Shown in pieces: positions 1-8,747 of a stretch of 62,118 nucleotides of DNA (position 1 is the first letter of the stretch; the number at the start of each line of letters is the position of its first letter). Source of the DNA: Vibrio tasmaniensis 1F-187 (GTDB taxonomy: Bacteria > Pseudomonadota > Gammaproteobacteria > Enterobacterales > Vibrionaceae). Both the position numbers and the translations under genes were made by a program. The notes under the pieces were generated by a model that had not been told where the DNA came from, made no database searches, and worked only from the letters and a program-made list of their open reading frames with translations. The stretch is taken from the NCBI RefSeq assembly GCF_000272405.2, contig NZ_AJZM02000092.1, positions 1 through 62,118 of the forward strand. Reading direction: 5' to 3'.

Positions 1-22
1 CACTGAATTACGCAACAAAGCC
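1..22. mobile_element. Outer end (terminal inverted repeat) of an IS903-like insertion sequence
   Basis: The first 22 bases are the exact reverse complement of the last 22 (62097-62118). Read outward, the end starts GGCTTTGTTGCGTAAT. From memory this matches the start of IS903-group (IS5 family) terminal repeats, which begin GGCTTTGTTG. Only the tip of the element is present, with no transposase. The symporter reading frame on the minus strand runs straight into it, so the element interrupts that gene. The nine bases next to it (23-31, CCGATCACC) would be the target duplication. They differ from those at the other end (CCAAGCGGA), so the two ends are different insertions. Confidence 0.75.
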
Positions 23-530
23 CCGATCACCACGTAGATAGTAAATGCCGCAGCAATAATAATCTTCGCAAGGTTAAGGTCGATGTCAGCAATCCACGCT
101 AGGTACATGCCGCCACCTAGAATATGCGCACCCAACCAACCGATTGACGCGATAAAGATAAGCAGACCAACCACGTTTTTCACGATTCGGTTAGCGCCAA
201 CATAGTAAGCCAGCTCTTCACTCATGGTCATGAAGTTCAGTTTACGAACCGGAGCAAACCAAAGGGCTAGCAATAGGATGCCGATAGCACCGCCAATTCC
301 GTACAGAGCACCTGCCCAACCATTCGCGTAGCCGAAGCCAACCGCACCCATACTTGAGCCCGTGCCGACCATAGTCGCGACGGTTGTACCCAGTACTAAG
401 AATAATGGCAGGCCACGGCCGCCTAATAAGAAATCTTCGCCAGACTTTTGATTACGCGAGACAAACCAGCCTAACCAAATTAAAAACATACGTACACGCC
501 GAAGCCTGTAAGAAAAAGTGTGCTGTTCAT
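23..530 (-). pseudogene. Sodium:solute symporter (SSS family), 5' part only; frameshifted and cut by an IS
   Basis: Read from ATG at 530, the minus strand gives MNSTLFLTGFGVYVCF and then a stop. If the five-base A run at 482-486 had six bases, the frame would continue as LIWLGWFVSRNQKSGEDFLL, a typical start of an SSS-family sodium symporter (first membrane helix, then the SRNQKSGEDFLLGGR loop). The open frame then gives further hydrophobic helices with glycine-rich TGSS and GFGYANG stretches, until the IS tip replaces the sequence at base 22. About 165 of an expected 450-500 residues remain. It lies downstream of RidA and the D-aminoacylase on the same strand, so it was probably the uptake system of that locus. 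An alternative start at ATG 489 would lose most of the first helix. The missing base could be a sequencing error. Confidence 0.75.
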
Positions 531-736
531 TTGACACCTCTCAGTGAAATATTAAGTTCATTCCTGAACTTTATTTATGATTCATTCATTTTATATTTCA
601 TATAATTACTTTATTGGTTTTGTATATTTTTAATTAAAGTAATTTTTATAAATGTAGGGTGAGAGTATTAAAGGATAATAACAGGGATGCTTACCCCCTA
701 GTACTCTCTAAGTAGGTTATTGTGATTAGGTTATAA
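531..736. other. Intergenic region between ridA-like gene and symporter
   Basis: About 200 AT-rich bases upstream of the symporter start. A loose inverted pair, GAGAGTA near 662 and TACTCTC near 703, could form a weak hairpin behind the RidA gene. No convincing promoter or operator is visible. Confidence 0.4.
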
Positions 737-1129
737 CTAAACGCGATCAGCGCGGTAGCAAGTCACATCTACTTCAACTTTCACGTCTACCACTAGGTCA
801 CAGACCATGCAGATACGTGCCGGTGGGTTAGCACCGAAGAACTCTTTGAATACTTTATTAAAAGATTGGAAGTAACGAGAATCCGTTAGCACAACCTTTA
901 CGTGCATTACGTCTTCTAGGCCGTAGCCCGCTTCAGTCATGATATCGACACAGTTTTGGATCGCTAGGCGAGACTGGTCAACAATGCCACCCTCAACCAC
1001 TTCACCATCTGTCATCGGTGTCTGGCCAGAAACGTACAGGAAACCACCCGCTTCAGTTGCGCGTGCAAATGGTAAATGTTGTCCGCCTGTACCTGTACCG
1101 CCTTCAACACCGTAACGTTTAATAGTCAT
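737..1129 (-). CDS. RidA/YjgF/UK114 family enamine/imine deaminase
   Basis: A 130-aa protein of the usual RidA length. RidA proteins hydrolyse reactive enamine/imine intermediates released by PLP enzymes. The C-terminal stretch PPARICMVCDL contains the arginine that binds the substrate carboxylate in the family, and YVSGQTP near residue 33 is the typical early strand motif. The start ATG at 1129 has a GGAG ribosome site about 7 bases upstream. It lies between the N-acyl-D-amino-acid deacylase and the symporter on the same strand. That fits a role in detoxifying 2-aminoacrylate-type products of the PLP enzyme encoded at 2844. It belongs to the catabolic-operon subtype, so I do not assign the symbol ridA. 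Confidence 0.88.
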   Translation of the reverse strand: MTIKRYGVEGGTGTGGQHLPFARATEAGGFLYVSGQTPMTDGEVVEGGIVDQSRLAIQNCVDIMTEAGYGLEDVMHVKVVLTDSRYFQSFNKVFKEFFGANPPARICMVCDLVVDVKVEVDVTCYRADRV

Positions 1130-1233
1130 TTTTTAACTCCACTTCTTTATAGATAATATTGGCTATGTTCCAATATATTTAAATTAATTCGTCGTTTTTA
1201 TATTTACCGTAAATTTAATTTGATAATTAAAAT

Positions 1234-2667
1234 CTAGTTTCGGTAAATAAAAACGCCTGAACGATTATTTTTCACTTTTCCTTTTTGGTAAGTTAACTCA
1301 CCATTTACAAATACACTTTCTATTCCCTCAGCAACTGAAATAGGATTTTCAAATGTTGCTGTGTCTTTAATATTCTTTGGATCAAATAAAACTAAATCGG
1401 CAAATGCACCGCAGCGAACTTCGCCTCGGCCCGCTAAGTTGTAACGCTCTGCCGACATTCCGGTCATTTTGTGAATCGCTTCTGGCAACGAGAACAGCTT
1501 TTCATCTCGGCAGTAGTGACCCAATACTTTCGGGAAGGTGCCCCACAATCTTGGGTGTGGATGCGGGTCATTTGGTAAACCATCAGAACCGACCATGGTC
1601 AGCTTGTATTTCAATACGCGCTTTACGTCGTTCTCATCCATACAGTGATAAACCGCACCTGCTGGTTGAAGTGCTTTCGCCGCATCCATCAGAGGTAGAT
1701 TCATTTGATCAGCAATCTGCTTAAGCGTTTTTCCTGCATGTTCTGGCTTTGCTTCAGACCAAGTGATGAAGATGTCGAAATCATCCGTCACCTGTTTCAA
1801 ATCCAGTGTTGAAGAGCTCGCTGAATATGGGTAGCAGTCACAAGACACATCTTGGTGTTCTGAAACCTTGTCCATCAAATCAAGCACTTCAACGGTTCTG
1901 CCCCAGTTGCCCGCACCCGCACATTTAAGGTGAGAGATAACAACGGGCACTTTCGCGTATTGTCCTGTCTCAAACGCTTCTTCCATCGCGCTTAAGATCT
2001 CTTCGAATTCGGTACGCATATGCGTGGTATAGATGCCACCGTGGCTAGACAGTACCTTTGCTAACTGCATCACTTCGTTGGCATTCGCTTGCTTCGCACT
2101 TGCGTAAGCCAGACCAGAACTCAAACCTAATGCACCTTGCGCCATCGCTAAATCAAGGTTGCTTTGCATCGCTGCAATTTCATCTTCGTTTGCGGTGCGT
2201 TGCAGGTCGTCCATCACTTGGTTACGCAGTGTGGTGTGGCCAACTAACGCAGCTACGTTTACTGCGGGTTGAGCTTGCTCTACCGCTTGTGCGTACGCCG
2301 CAAAAGTTGGGTATTTAAAATCAGCCTGCGCACCTAAAAGATTCATTGGGTCAGGTGGATCACCAGCCAAAACCGTTGGTGATGCGCTGATGCCGCAGTT
2401 GCCAACAATCACGGTTGTCACACCTTGGCTGATCTTAGGTAGGCAATCTGGGTAACGAATTACGTTGGTATCGTCATGTGTATGTACATCGATAAATCCA
2501 GGAGCCAATGCTAAGCCTGCTCCCTCAACCAACTGGCCACAATCTTCGTGATCGATTTGACCAATTTCGGCGATTTTTCCATCTCGGATTGCTACATCGG
2601 CACAAAACGATTGTTCGCCGGTGCCATCAAACACCTCTACATTTTTAATTATCGTATCGAACAACAT
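1234..2667 (-). CDS. N-acyl-D-amino-acid deacylase (D-aminoacylase), amidohydrolase superfamily
   Basis: A 477-aa zinc amidohydrolase, close to the roughly 480 aa usual for D-aminoacylases, which release free D-amino acids from N-acyl forms. Metal-binding elements are visible: VHTHDD (His62, His64), GNCG (Cys91, the bridging cysteine typical of this family), HMR (His216), HLKC (His246) and GSDG (Asp362). The cytosolic enzyme probably feeds the PLP enzyme encoded divergently at 2844. The start ATG at 2667 follows a GAGAG ribosome site. It is probably cotranscribed with the RidA gene and symporter from the 2668-2843 promoter region. Confidence 0.9.
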   Translation of the reverse strand: MLFDTIIKNVEVFDGTGEQSFCADVAIRDGKIAEIGQIDHEDCGQLVEGAGLALAPGFIDVHTHDDTNVIRYPDCLPKISQGVTTVIVGNCGISASPTVLAGDPPDPMNLLGAQADFKYPTFAAYAQAVEQAQPAVNVAALVGHTTLRNQVMDDLQRTANEDEIAAMQSNLDLAMAQGALGLSSGLAYASAKQANANEVMQLAKVLSSHGGIYTTHMRTEFEEILSAMEEAFETGQYAKVPVVISHLKCAGAGNWGRTVEVLDLMDKVSEHQDVSCDCYPYSASSSTLDLKQVTDDFDIFITWSEAKPEHAGKTLKQIADQMNLPLMDAAKALQPAGAVYHCMDENDVKRVLKYKLTMVGSDGLPNDPHPHPRLWGTFPKVLGHYCRDEKLFSLPEAIHKMTGMSAERYNLAGRGEVRCGAFADLVLFDPKNIKDTATFENPISVAEGIESVFVNGELTYQKGKVKNNRSGVFIYRN

Positions 2668-2760
2668 TTTTCACTCTCTCAATCCACTGTGTTGATGGAG
2701 CTATCTTAAAAATTTGGCCGATTGTTTTCAGTGACAAAACACACATAATACTTTAAATTG

Positions 2761-2779
2761 TGTGATAGTTTCTATCACA
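2761..2779. promoter_or_regulatory. 19-bp palindromic operator candidate in divergent promoter
   Basis: TGTGATAG-TTT-CTATCACA is a perfect 8-bp inverted repeat midway between the divergently transcribed deacylase (start 2667) and PLP-enzyme gene (start 2844). Its position suits control of both units, probably by the RpiR-family regulator at 4236. The TGTGA...TCACA ends also resemble a CRP half-site pair, but the spacing is 9, not 6. The assignment to RpiR is inferred from location. Confidence 0.5.
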
Positions 2780-2843
2780 AACAATAAGAATGATAGATTT
2801 ACACATAACAAAACAACGACTTACATCATGTTAGGAATCAGCA

Positions 2844-4118
2844 ATGAAAAATAACCCTGCACTCGAAAATGTTAGAAAGTATCAAAGAGAAGGTTTTATC
2901 TTAACTGAAAAAGGCCAAAAAGGGAGAGCGGTATCACAATCTGAGAACGGTGTTTATCGACTGATTGACGAAGATGTTTCGCTCCCAGTTGCGGTTATCA
3001 AGCAATCCGCCTTAACCAATAACCTAAATTGGATGCAATCATTCGCCGATCATCATCAGGTTAAATTGTCGCCACATGGCAAAACATCAATGACACCTGC
3101 TTTTTTCCGCCAACAGCTAGAAAATGGCGCTTGGGGTATTACAGTAGCAACGCCTGCACAGGCAGAAATTGCCGCTATGGCGGGTGCAACACGAATCATC
3201 ATGGCCAACCAATTGGTGGGTAAAACCAACATGGCGATCGTTGAACAGCTGATCAGTGAGTTTGATATCGACTTTTACTGTTGTGTGGATTCTTCGGTAA
3301 ACGTGCAGCAACTTAACCAATATTTCTCTAATACAAAACAGACACTAAAAGTACTGATCGAATTTGGTGTAGCGGGTGGCCGTTGTGGTTGTCGTTCACC
3401 ACAAGAAGTTCTAGAACTGGCTCAAACCATCCAAGACACACCTGCCCTTTCGCTGGCGGGTATTGAGGTGTATGAGGGTGTGATTCACGGTGACAACGCA
3501 GAACAAGACATTCGCACCTTCTTGAAACAGGCACTGACTTCGGTCGAAAGCCTCGTATCAGATGGTCTAATTACAGAGCAACCTATTATCACTGGCGCAG
3601 GCTCGGCTTGGTATGATGTGGTGGCAGAATGTTTGGCGAACCTAACCGATTACTTGGCGATCATCCGCCCGGGCTGCTATGCCATTCACGACACAGGTAT
3701 TTACCTAGACGCACAAAGCAAGGTGTTGCAACGTGCCCAAGTAAACCAAGGTTATGCGTGTGAATTGGGCGGTGATTTAGAATCGGCACTTGAGGTGTGG
3801 GCTTATGTTATCTCTCGCCCAGAGCCGACCAAGTTAGTGGTTGGGCTAGGCAAGCGTGATGTGGCCTTTGATGCGGGTTTACCGATTGCCGAGCGCGGCT
3901 ATCGCAATGGTGAAGCTATCTCAGTAAAAGGTCTCACCGCGACGGCTGTGATGGATCAGCACACCTTTGTTGAAACCGATGGTTCTTCTGAGATTGAAGT
4001 GGGCGACATGATTGCTTTCTCGACCTCACATCCGTGTTTAACCTTCGACAAATGGCGCTACATTGCCATCAGCGATGACGATCATCAGGTAAGACACTGG
4101 GTAGAAACCTGCTTCTAG
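2844..4118 (+). CDS. PLP-dependent amino acid deaminase, DSD1/D-threonine aldolase-like (alanine racemase fold)
   Basis: A 424-aa protein with the fold-type III N-terminal barrel. LSPHGKT places the PLP lysine at Lys80. The C-terminal HPC (His396, Cys398) matches the zinc ligands of eukaryotic-type D-serine dehydratase (DSD1). RPGCYAIHDTG is another family motif. The family deaminates D-serine or related D-amino acids, or cleaves D-threonine. Annotation pipelines usually call this clade 'amino acid deaminase'. It is divergent from the D-aminoacylase operon and followed by the RpiR regulator, so it probably converts the released D-amino acid to an oxo-acid and ammonia. The exact substrate cannot be read from sequence. 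Confidence 0.85.
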   Translation: MKNNPALENVRKYQREGFILTEKGQKGRAVSQSENGVYRLIDEDVSLPVAVIKQSALTNNLNWMQSFADHHQVKLSPHGKTSMTPAFFRQQLENGAWGITVATPAQAEIAAMAGATRIIMANQLVGKTNMAIVEQLISEFDIDFYCCVDSSVNVQQLNQYFSNTKQTLKVLIEFGVAGGRCGCRSPQEVLELAQTIQDTPALSLAGIEVYEGVIHGDNAEQDIRTFLKQALTSVESLVSDGLITEQPIITGAGSAWYDVVAECLANLTDYLAIIRPGCYAIHDTGIYLDAQSKVLQRAQVNQGYACELGGDLESALEVWAYVISRPEPTKLVVGLGKRDVAFDAGLPIAERGYRNGEAISVKGLTATAVMDQHTFVETDGSSEIEVGDMIAFSTSHPCLTFDKWRYIAISDDDHQVRHWVETCF

Positions 4119-4235
4119 TTCGATTTTTCAATAAGCTAGAATCAGCGAAGCAATAAGATATACTAACGGAGCTAAGCTTTAGCGACCAATGACTAGGTAT
4201 TAGCAAATAGCCCCATCAACAAAGGATCAGGATTC

Positions 4236-5099
4236 TTGAGTTTAGAAGTAGATATCATTTCACAGATAACAGAGCGTTTTCCTGCTCTTCGTGATGCAGA
4301 AAAGAAAGTCGCCAAGCTGATCATGGATGACATTGATTTTGCTGCTAATGCCAGCATCACAGAACTTGCTGAAGGTGCTCAAGTGAGTGAAGCCACCATT
4401 ACGCGTTTTGCTAAAGCGATCGGCTGCAGCAACGTGCGTGATATGAAGATTAAGTTGGCTCAAACACTAACCGTTGGCCAGCGCTTTATCCTCGAACCTG
4501 TTGACCAAACTGGCTATCAAGGTATCTACGAATCAATCAAGCAGAGCCTAGATATCAACCGAACTCTGTTCAAAGAGCAAGACGTTGAAACTGCAGTGAG
4601 CTGGCTGCATAACGCCAGACAGATCATTGCTATCGGCATGGGTGGCGGTTCGACCATTGCTTCTCAAGAGCTGCAACATAGACTGTTTCGTTTGGGCTAC
4701 CCAGTGGTGTCGTACAACGATGGCTTGATGTCACGTATGGTTGCTGCCACGGCAGATGCCAATGACGTGATGGTGATGATTTCAGCGACAGGCTTTACGC
4801 CCGTGATCACTGAAACTGCCGAGCTAGCCAAGCAGTACGGACTTAAGATCATCGCGATTACCCCACAAGACACACCGCTAGCAAAAATTGCGGATATCTT
4901 GCTACCAATCAAGCATATGGAAACTGACTTCATCTACAAACCATCGGCTTCTCGCTACGCAATGCTGGCGTTGGTGGATGTGCTTTCAATGGGTATGGCA
5001 GTCAATCACAAGAACCGTTCGCGCGACAAGCTGCGTCGCTTGAAAGTTGCGCTAGATTCCTACCGAGGCGGTGGCGACCGACAACCTCTCGGTGATTAA
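4236..5099 (+). CDS. MurR/RpiR family transcriptional regulator (HTH + SIS)
   Basis: A 287-aa regulator. An N-terminal RpiR helix-turn-helix (about residues 1-77, with ITELAEGAQVSEATITRFAKAIGC) is followed by a SIS sugar-isomerase-like sensor domain (about 120-250). The start is TTG at 4236, preceded by AAAGGATCAGG, which supplies the ribosome site; no better ATG lies nearby. It follows the PLP-enzyme gene by 117 bp on the same strand and probably controls the D-amino-acid locus. Related Vibrio regulators sit beside the same set of genes. Its stop overlaps the stop of the convergent hydrolase gene by four bases. Confidence 0.88.
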   Translation: MSLEVDIISQITERFPALRDAEKKVAKLIMDDIDFAANASITELAEGAQVSEATITRFAKAIGCSNVRDMKIKLAQTLTVGQRFILEPVDQTGYQGIYESIKQSLDINRTLFKEQDVETAVSWLHNARQIIAIGMGGGSTIASQELQHRLFRLGYPVVSYNDGLMSRMVAATADANDVMVMISATGFTPVITETAELAKQYGLKIIAITPQDTPLAKIADILLPIKHMETDFIYKPSASRYAMLALVDVLSMGMAVNHKNRSRDKLRRLKVALDSYRGGGDRQPLGD

Positions 5100-5635
5100 C
5101 GAATCAAGGATAGAATGAGCTTAAATTCACGCGCGCGGCAGTCCTTTACCAGTTCGTATAAGCTCATTTCCAATCCTGTGATTTCGATACCAGCATCCAT
5201 TAGTCGACAGATTGCTAGATTCTTGTTGAGTGCCGTTCTCGAACTAATACAGTCGCCAACCACCTGAACCTTGTACCCAAGATCTAACAACCCCATTGCG
5301 GTTTGATAAACACAAATATGAGCCTCAATGCCACACACTAACCAAGTCTCCACACCCTTGTCTTGCACAGCTTCAACAAATTTGGGCTCATCACACGCAT
5401 TGAACGTGAATTTAGGTATCGGCTTTGCATCATTCAACAAGTCATTAAGTTCGTCGACTGTAGCACCTAGCTTCTCTGGATTCTGTTCCAAACGAATAAT
5501 TGGCAGACCCAAAACCTGCGCTCCTTGAGCTAACTTTCCGCAATTAGCAATCAGCGTATCGCTCTCATCAACAAGGCGTGCGAGCTTGCCTTGTACGTCC
5601 ACAACCACCAAACCTGTGTTTGCTCGGTTTAACAT
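5096..5635 (-). CDS. Isochorismatase-like cysteine hydrolase (YcaC type)
   Basis: A 179-aa cysteine hydrolase. The catalytic triad is recognisable as Asp13 (VVVDVQ), Lys75 (PKFTFNAC) and Cys108 (GIEAHICVYQT), with the cis-peptide GIEAH typical of the family. I choose ATG 5635 (MLNRANTG) over the upstream ATG at 5698 because AAGGAGAG lies just before 5635 and the extra 21 residues are not family-like. Relatives act on amides such as nicotinamide or isochorismate, or have unknown substrates. It is convergent with the RpiR gene, overlapping by four bases, and is probably transcribed alone. Confidence 0.87.
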   Translation of the reverse strand: MLNRANTGLVVVDVQGKLARLVDESDTLIANCGKLAQGAQVLGLPIIRLEQNPEKLGATVDELNDLLNDAKPIPKFTFNACDEPKFVEAVQDKGVETWLVCGIEAHICVYQTAMGLLDLGYKVQVVGDCISSRTALNKNLAICRLMDAGIEITGLEMSLYELVKDCRAREFKLILSLIR

Positions 5636-5959
5636 CCAACTCTCCTTGTCATGATTAGAATCAGCGTACTGCTTTGCTTTCAACAAACACCGCAACAAAT
5701 ACTACAATAGAACAAATACAATGTTTGTTATGTTTATTTTTCAATTAGTTAGGTAAACCCGTTCTCACTTCAACCTTAAAAAACATCGTTTTATTTAGCA
5801 AATTTAACCTTTTGTCAATATGTGAATTTTATTTATAAAGAATATAACCAACAAATATGACCTTACCTCTTGATAAATCAAGGGCTACAGATAGTCACTT
5901 TATCAATGAAAAAATAGGTTTCATTTGTGAGGGTTTTATAAATCATTCGTCAGCGATAC

Positions 5960-5975
5960 CGTGACTTACATCACA
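5960..5975. promoter_or_regulatory. CRP-like half-site pair
   Basis: CGTGA-CTTACA-TCACA matches the CRP consensus TGTGA-N6-TCACA at nine of ten positions. It is only 24 bp before the chosen start of the beta-barrel gene. It could therefore act as a repressor site or lie within the leader, or be fortuitous. Confidence 0.3.
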
Positions 5976-5998
5976 GGATGAGTAAACAAGGTATTATC

Positions 5999-6568
5999 AT
6001 GAAAAAATCAGTATTAGCACTCGGCTTAATCGGTTTAGTTTCACTTCCAACTTTTGCAGCAAGCACAGATGGTGGCGCGTATGTAGGTGGTGGACTTAGT
6101 GTCTATCAAGACTCCGATACAGATGGTCACGGTAATTTAGATTCAGATGGTATGGGTTATAACCTATACGGTGGTTACCAATTCAACCGTATTGTTGGCG
6201 TAGAGCTTGGCTACAACGATTATGCAGATTACAAAAATGGCGCAGAAAAACTCTCGCCAACCTCTATTTCTGCATCAGCGAATATCGGTTATACGTTTGA
6301 CAACACTATTCGTCCATTCGTGTTGGCTGGTTTAAGCTCTGTTGACCTTCACGCGAACCAAGCGGCAAACTATGGGGACGACAGCGGTACTGGCTTCCAC
6401 TTTGGCGTAGGTGTTGAATACACGCCGATTGAACACTTAACACTTCGCCTTATTTCACAAGCTGACGCGGTGAGTGTTGATGACTATTCCTATCAGGGTT
6501 CTCTCAAAAACGATGACCACACACTAGCATTCAACAGTGTTAGCTTCGGTGGTTCATACAACTTCTAA
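5999..6568 (+). CDS. Outer-membrane beta-barrel protein (OmpA-like/OmpW-size porin fold)
   Basis: A 189-aa exported protein. The signal peptide MKKSVLALGLIGLVSLPTFA ends at an AxA-type site. The mature part is an eight-stranded-barrel type sequence with alternating hydrophobic residues (GAYVGGGLSVY, MGYNLYGGYQFNRIVGVELGYND, SISASANIGYTFD) and a C-terminal aromatic residue (GGSYNF) for BAM recognition. ATG 5999 is chosen over the in-frame ATG 5978 because it starts the signal peptide directly and has AAGG 7-9 bases upstream. It resembles the membrane domain of OmpA without the peptidoglycan-binding domain. Function beyond an outer-membrane barrel is unknown. Confidence 0.85.
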   Translation: MKKSVLALGLIGLVSLPTFAASTDGGAYVGGGLSVYQDSDTDGHGNLDSDGMGYNLYGGYQFNRIVGVELGYNDYADYKNGAEKLSPTSISASANIGYTFDNTIRPFVLAGLSSVDLHANQAANYGDDSGTGFHFGVGVEYTPIEHLTLRLISQADAVSVDDYSYQGSLKNDDHTLAFNSVSFGGSYNF

Positions 6569-6603
6569 TGTGCTCCTCACGGCCACGTTGTAAGTAAATA
6601 ACT

Positions 6604-6660
6604 CAAATTCACTTTGCTACTCTGCCCTATGATAAGGCAGCACAGTAAAGTGAATTTTTG
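6604..6660 (+). terminator. Rho-independent terminator after the beta-barrel gene
   Basis: AAATTCACTTT pairs with AAAGTGAATTT, with an inner CTGCC/GGCAG stem, and a T run ends the structure. Confidence 0.8.
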
Positions 6661-6800
6661 TATCTATACACCCTATCGAGCCATTTCACTTTAGCCGGTT
6701 ATCACTCACCATCACTTCTCGATCTTTATGCGTTGATATTAGAGCTTTCTTGATAGGGATACTAAAATAAAGAGATAAGATACGCAGGGAAAAAAAACCT

Positions 6801-8423
6801 ATGAATCTACCAAGCTTAAACATGTCGATAAACAAGCTGCCCTTTGTGTTGGCTGTGTATTATCTGCTTATCATCAACATCCCTCTCTCCCTAGAACTGT
6901 TTAGTATTGTTCAGGCATCAAAGTCTGAAAGTGTCGCGTTTCTTATATCCATCCCGCTCTTCTTCCTTGCTGCTTTTAATTTCATCTTCCAAGTCTTTAA
7001 TTGGCCGATATTCTCCAAACCGTTTTTCATCTTATTACTGATCACCTCAACCTTAGTCAGCTACAGCATGTTCAATTACGGCATATTCGTCGACTACGGG
7101 ATGATAGAGAATGTGTTTGAGACCAATAGTGGTGAAGCAGCAAGCTATGTAAGTACCCACTCCATCTTATGGTTACTTGCGATGGGCGGTATTCCATCGA
7201 TCATCCTGTTGTTCACCAAACTTGAAAAAGAATCGTGGAAAGATTTCTTTGTCTGGAAATCGATTGGGCTGCTCTCTTCCTTGATCGTCATTGCCATTAT
7301 TGCCGGGATTTTCTACAAAGATTACGTATCGATTGGTCGTAATCATTCGCACATCAAAAAGATGATCATCCCGACCGAGTATGTGTCATCAACGGTTAAA
7401 TACATCAATAACACCTACATAAAACAGCCTATCCCTTATCAAGAGTTAGGGTTAGATGCGAAGCAAACAGCACAAGCCAAAGCGGCAACCAAACCAACAT
7501 TATTAGTGTTTGTTCTTGGTGAAACCGCACGCGTGTACAACTACCAATATCATGGCTATGAGAGAGAAACCAACGCTCATACCAAGCCTTACAACCCGAT
7601 ATTTTTCTCTGATGTTCAGTCGTGCGGAACAGCCACTGCGGTTTCTGTGCCATGTATGTTCTCGAACATGAATCGCAGCAACTACGATCGCGACAAAGCC
7701 TACAACCAAGATAACGTGGTCGACATTATGAACCGCGCGGGCATTCACTCTATCTGGCGAGAGCATGATGGGGGAGACAAAGCCGTCGCACATCGAATCA
7801 AAGAGATGACTCTCGTCGCCAAAGACAGCGACCCTTTATGTAATAACGATTTATGCTACGACACGGCAATGCTAGAGAACTTTGAGCAAGATACTCAAGA
7901 TCTTAAGCAAGATAGCATCATTTTCTATCACATTTCGGGGTCTCACGGGCCTACTTACTTTGAACGTTACCCTGACGAACATAAGAAGTTTACGCCAGAC
8001 TGCGCTCGTGCAGACATTGAAAACTGCACCAAAGAGGAAGTAGTTAACACCTACGACAACACCATCTTGTATACGGATTTCTTTCTCTCACAGGCGATTC
8101 AGAAACTGGAGAAACTGACCGACAAATACAATGTCGCGCTGATGTATATCTCGGATCACGGAGAGTCTTTAGGGGAGAATGGTGTGTATCTTCATGGTAT
8201 GCCCTACTCGCTGGCACCAAAAGAGCAGACTCACGTACCTATGATCCTATGGATGTCTGATGGTTTTGCTGCGCAGAAAGGGATAAGCGAGACCTGCTTA
8301 AGAAAGGCGGGAAAAGAGCAGAGCTTCTCCCAAGATAATCTGTTCGATTCTTTACTCGGTCTAATGGATGTACAAACCAAAGAATATCGAGAGAACCAAG
8401 ATATTTTTGCTTCTTGTCGCTAG
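6801..8423 (+). CDS. eptA: Phosphoethanolamine transferase, EptA family
   Basis: A 540-aa inner-membrane enzyme that moves phosphoethanolamine from phosphatidylethanolamine to lipid A. Five N-terminal membrane helices (to about residue 175) precede a periplasmic sulfatase-fold domain. LGETAR carries the phospho-acceptor Thr242, and SDHGESLGENGVYLHG and THVPMILW supply zinc-binding residues. Paired cysteines in the periplasmic domain (SCGTATAVSVPCM, DPLCNNDLCYD, PDCARADIENC, ETCLRK) fit the disulfides of this family. It stands alone with its own terminator at 8495, so regulation is not evident. It appears to be the chromosomal Vibrio enzyme; nothing points to a mobile mcr gene. Confidence 0.88.
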   Translation: MNLPSLNMSINKLPFVLAVYYLLIINIPLSLELFSIVQASKSESVAFLISIPLFFLAAFNFIFQVFNWPIFSKPFFILLLITSTLVSYSMFNYGIFVDYGMIENVFETNSGEAASYVSTHSILWLLAMGGIPSIILLFTKLEKESWKDFFVWKSIGLLSSLIVIAIIAGIFYKDYVSIGRNHSHIKKMIIPTEYVSSTVKYINNTYIKQPIPYQELGLDAKQTAQAKAATKPTLLVFVLGETARVYNYQYHGYERETNAHTKPYNPIFFSDVQSCGTATAVSVPCMFSNMNRSNYDRDKAYNQDNVVDIMNRAGIHSIWREHDGGDKAVAHRIKEMTLVAKDSDPLCNNDLCYDTAMLENFEQDTQDLKQDSIIFYHISGSHGPTYFERYPDEHKKFTPDCARADIENCTKEEVVNTYDNTILYTDFFLSQAIQKLEKLTDKYNVALMYISDHGESLGENGVYLHGMPYSLAPKEQTHVPMILWMSDGFAAQKGISETCLRKAGKEQSFSQDNLFDSLLGLMDVQTKEYRENQDIFASCR

Positions 8424-8747
8424 TGCTTTTGCTTATGTAAACCATCGGAAAACTCAAGTTGCCTGAGCAAGCTCTCCTCAACTTCCCCTAAAAAGAAAAG
8501 ACCTCGGTCTTTTTTTTTTCGTCGCTAACATGGAGCCAGAGTGCTAATTTATAACGACGAAACAATGAGCTACATTTAATAGACACAATAATGGAAGAGT
8601 CCGTCGTGCTCCAAAGACCAACCTGTCTTATTAGACTTAATCTCACTCACATCGCTCATTGAGCTTACCAAGATTAAGCTCAGTTCAATACGGCACCTGA
8701 ATGGCGCCTAATATCAATGTTTACGTCATATCATTAAGGACAAATGA
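8424..8747. other. Intergenic region between eptA and zntB-like gene
   Basis: It holds the eptA terminator at 8495-8519 and the leader of the ZntB-like gene. No further gene or operator is convincing. Confidence 0.5.
8495..8519 (+). terminator. Rho-independent terminator after eptA
   Basis: AAAGAC-CTCG-GTCTTT runs into ten or more T residues, about 72 bp after the eptA stop. Confidence 0.88.

Noticed and set aside
1377..1724. 115-aa plus-strand frame
   Set aside because: It lies antisense to the D-aminoacylase gene, whose frame has clear family motifs.
6801..8423. Phosphoethanolamine transferase as an acquired mcr colistin-resistance gene
   Set aside because: No mobile element is adjacent, the surrounding genes are ordinary chromosomal Vibrio genes, and Vibrio species carry an intrinsic EptA.
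8591..8662. Short plus-strand frame of 23 codons
   Set aside because: It has no convincing ribosome site, no recognisable features and no supporting context.
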